A stretch of DNA of 5,528 bases from UMGS75 sp051872775 (GTDB lineage Bacteria; Bacillota_I; Bacilli_A; ML615J-28; CAG-313). This document shows positions 5,484-5,528 of the stretch, piece after piece. Numbering within the stretch: position 1 is the stretch's first letter; every line of letters begins with the position of its first letter. Under the pieces are notes generated by a model that was given only the letters and a program-made list of their open reading frames with translations, searched no databases and was not told where the DNA came from. The translations under genes were made by a program, and so were the position numbers. The stretch lies in contig JBJEEE010000111.1 in NCBI GenBank assembly GCA_051872775.1, forward strand, positions 1-5,528. Reading direction: 5' to 3'.

Positions 5484-5528
5484 ATGAAATACTTTTAATT
5501 TTACTTTATTAAAAAATAATGATATAAT

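Noticed and set aside
1..5528. CRISPR array, insertion sequence, tRNA or rRNA
   Set aside because: No regularly spaced repeats with spacers, transposase-like frame, terminal repeats or RNA gene signature were seen.

Overview
The window is AT-rich and uses the standard bacterial code (Trp codons are TGG). It has strong Shine-Dalgarno sites, sigma-A-type promoters and T-tailed hairpin terminators. This suggests a low-GC Gram-positive anaerobe, possibly a gut Bacilli/Erysipelotrichia-type lineage. The lineage is an inference; there is no rRNA or taxonomic marker. All five supported genes whose ends are in the window lie on the minus strand, and a sixth runs off the left edge.

Right to left, in the direction of transcription: (1) 5438-4926 encodes a small lipoprotein of unknown function with its own likely promoter. 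It is followed by an unusually long gap of about 170 nt before a GC-rich terminator at 4756-4726. (2) 4530-3373 encodes a clear iron-dependent, FucO-type alcohol dehydrogenase (lactaldehyde/1,2-propanediol type). It has an extended -10 promoter, a perfect inverted repeat further upstream and a strong terminator just after its stop. (3) An intergenic region at 3372-3038 carries four AAAT tracts at exact 10-bp intervals, a consensus TTGACA-17-TATAAT promoter and a hairpin at the predicted mRNA 5' end. (4) An operon then runs 3037 to the left edge: two paralogous secreted proteins with TasA/SipW-cognate-like signal sequences (239 and 287 aa), an archaeal/ER-type (SipW-like) signal peptidase I with Ser/His catalytic residues, and a multi-pass membrane protein cut by the window edge.

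The operon is the notable content. It resembles in logic the Bacillus tapA-sipW-tasA matrix-fibre operon: a dedicated signal peptidase beside the secreted proteins it probably processes. The secreted proteins nevertheless have their own shared C-terminal motif (WGxxFxNxNPxx[FY]Y, then an aromatic-G-Y-x-A-A-L segment). The peptidase has an extra N-terminal membrane helix and a charged cytoplasmic tail of about 100 residues, and a translationally coupled membrane protein follows. I infer a surface fibre or matrix export system. The sequence does not prove fibre formation.
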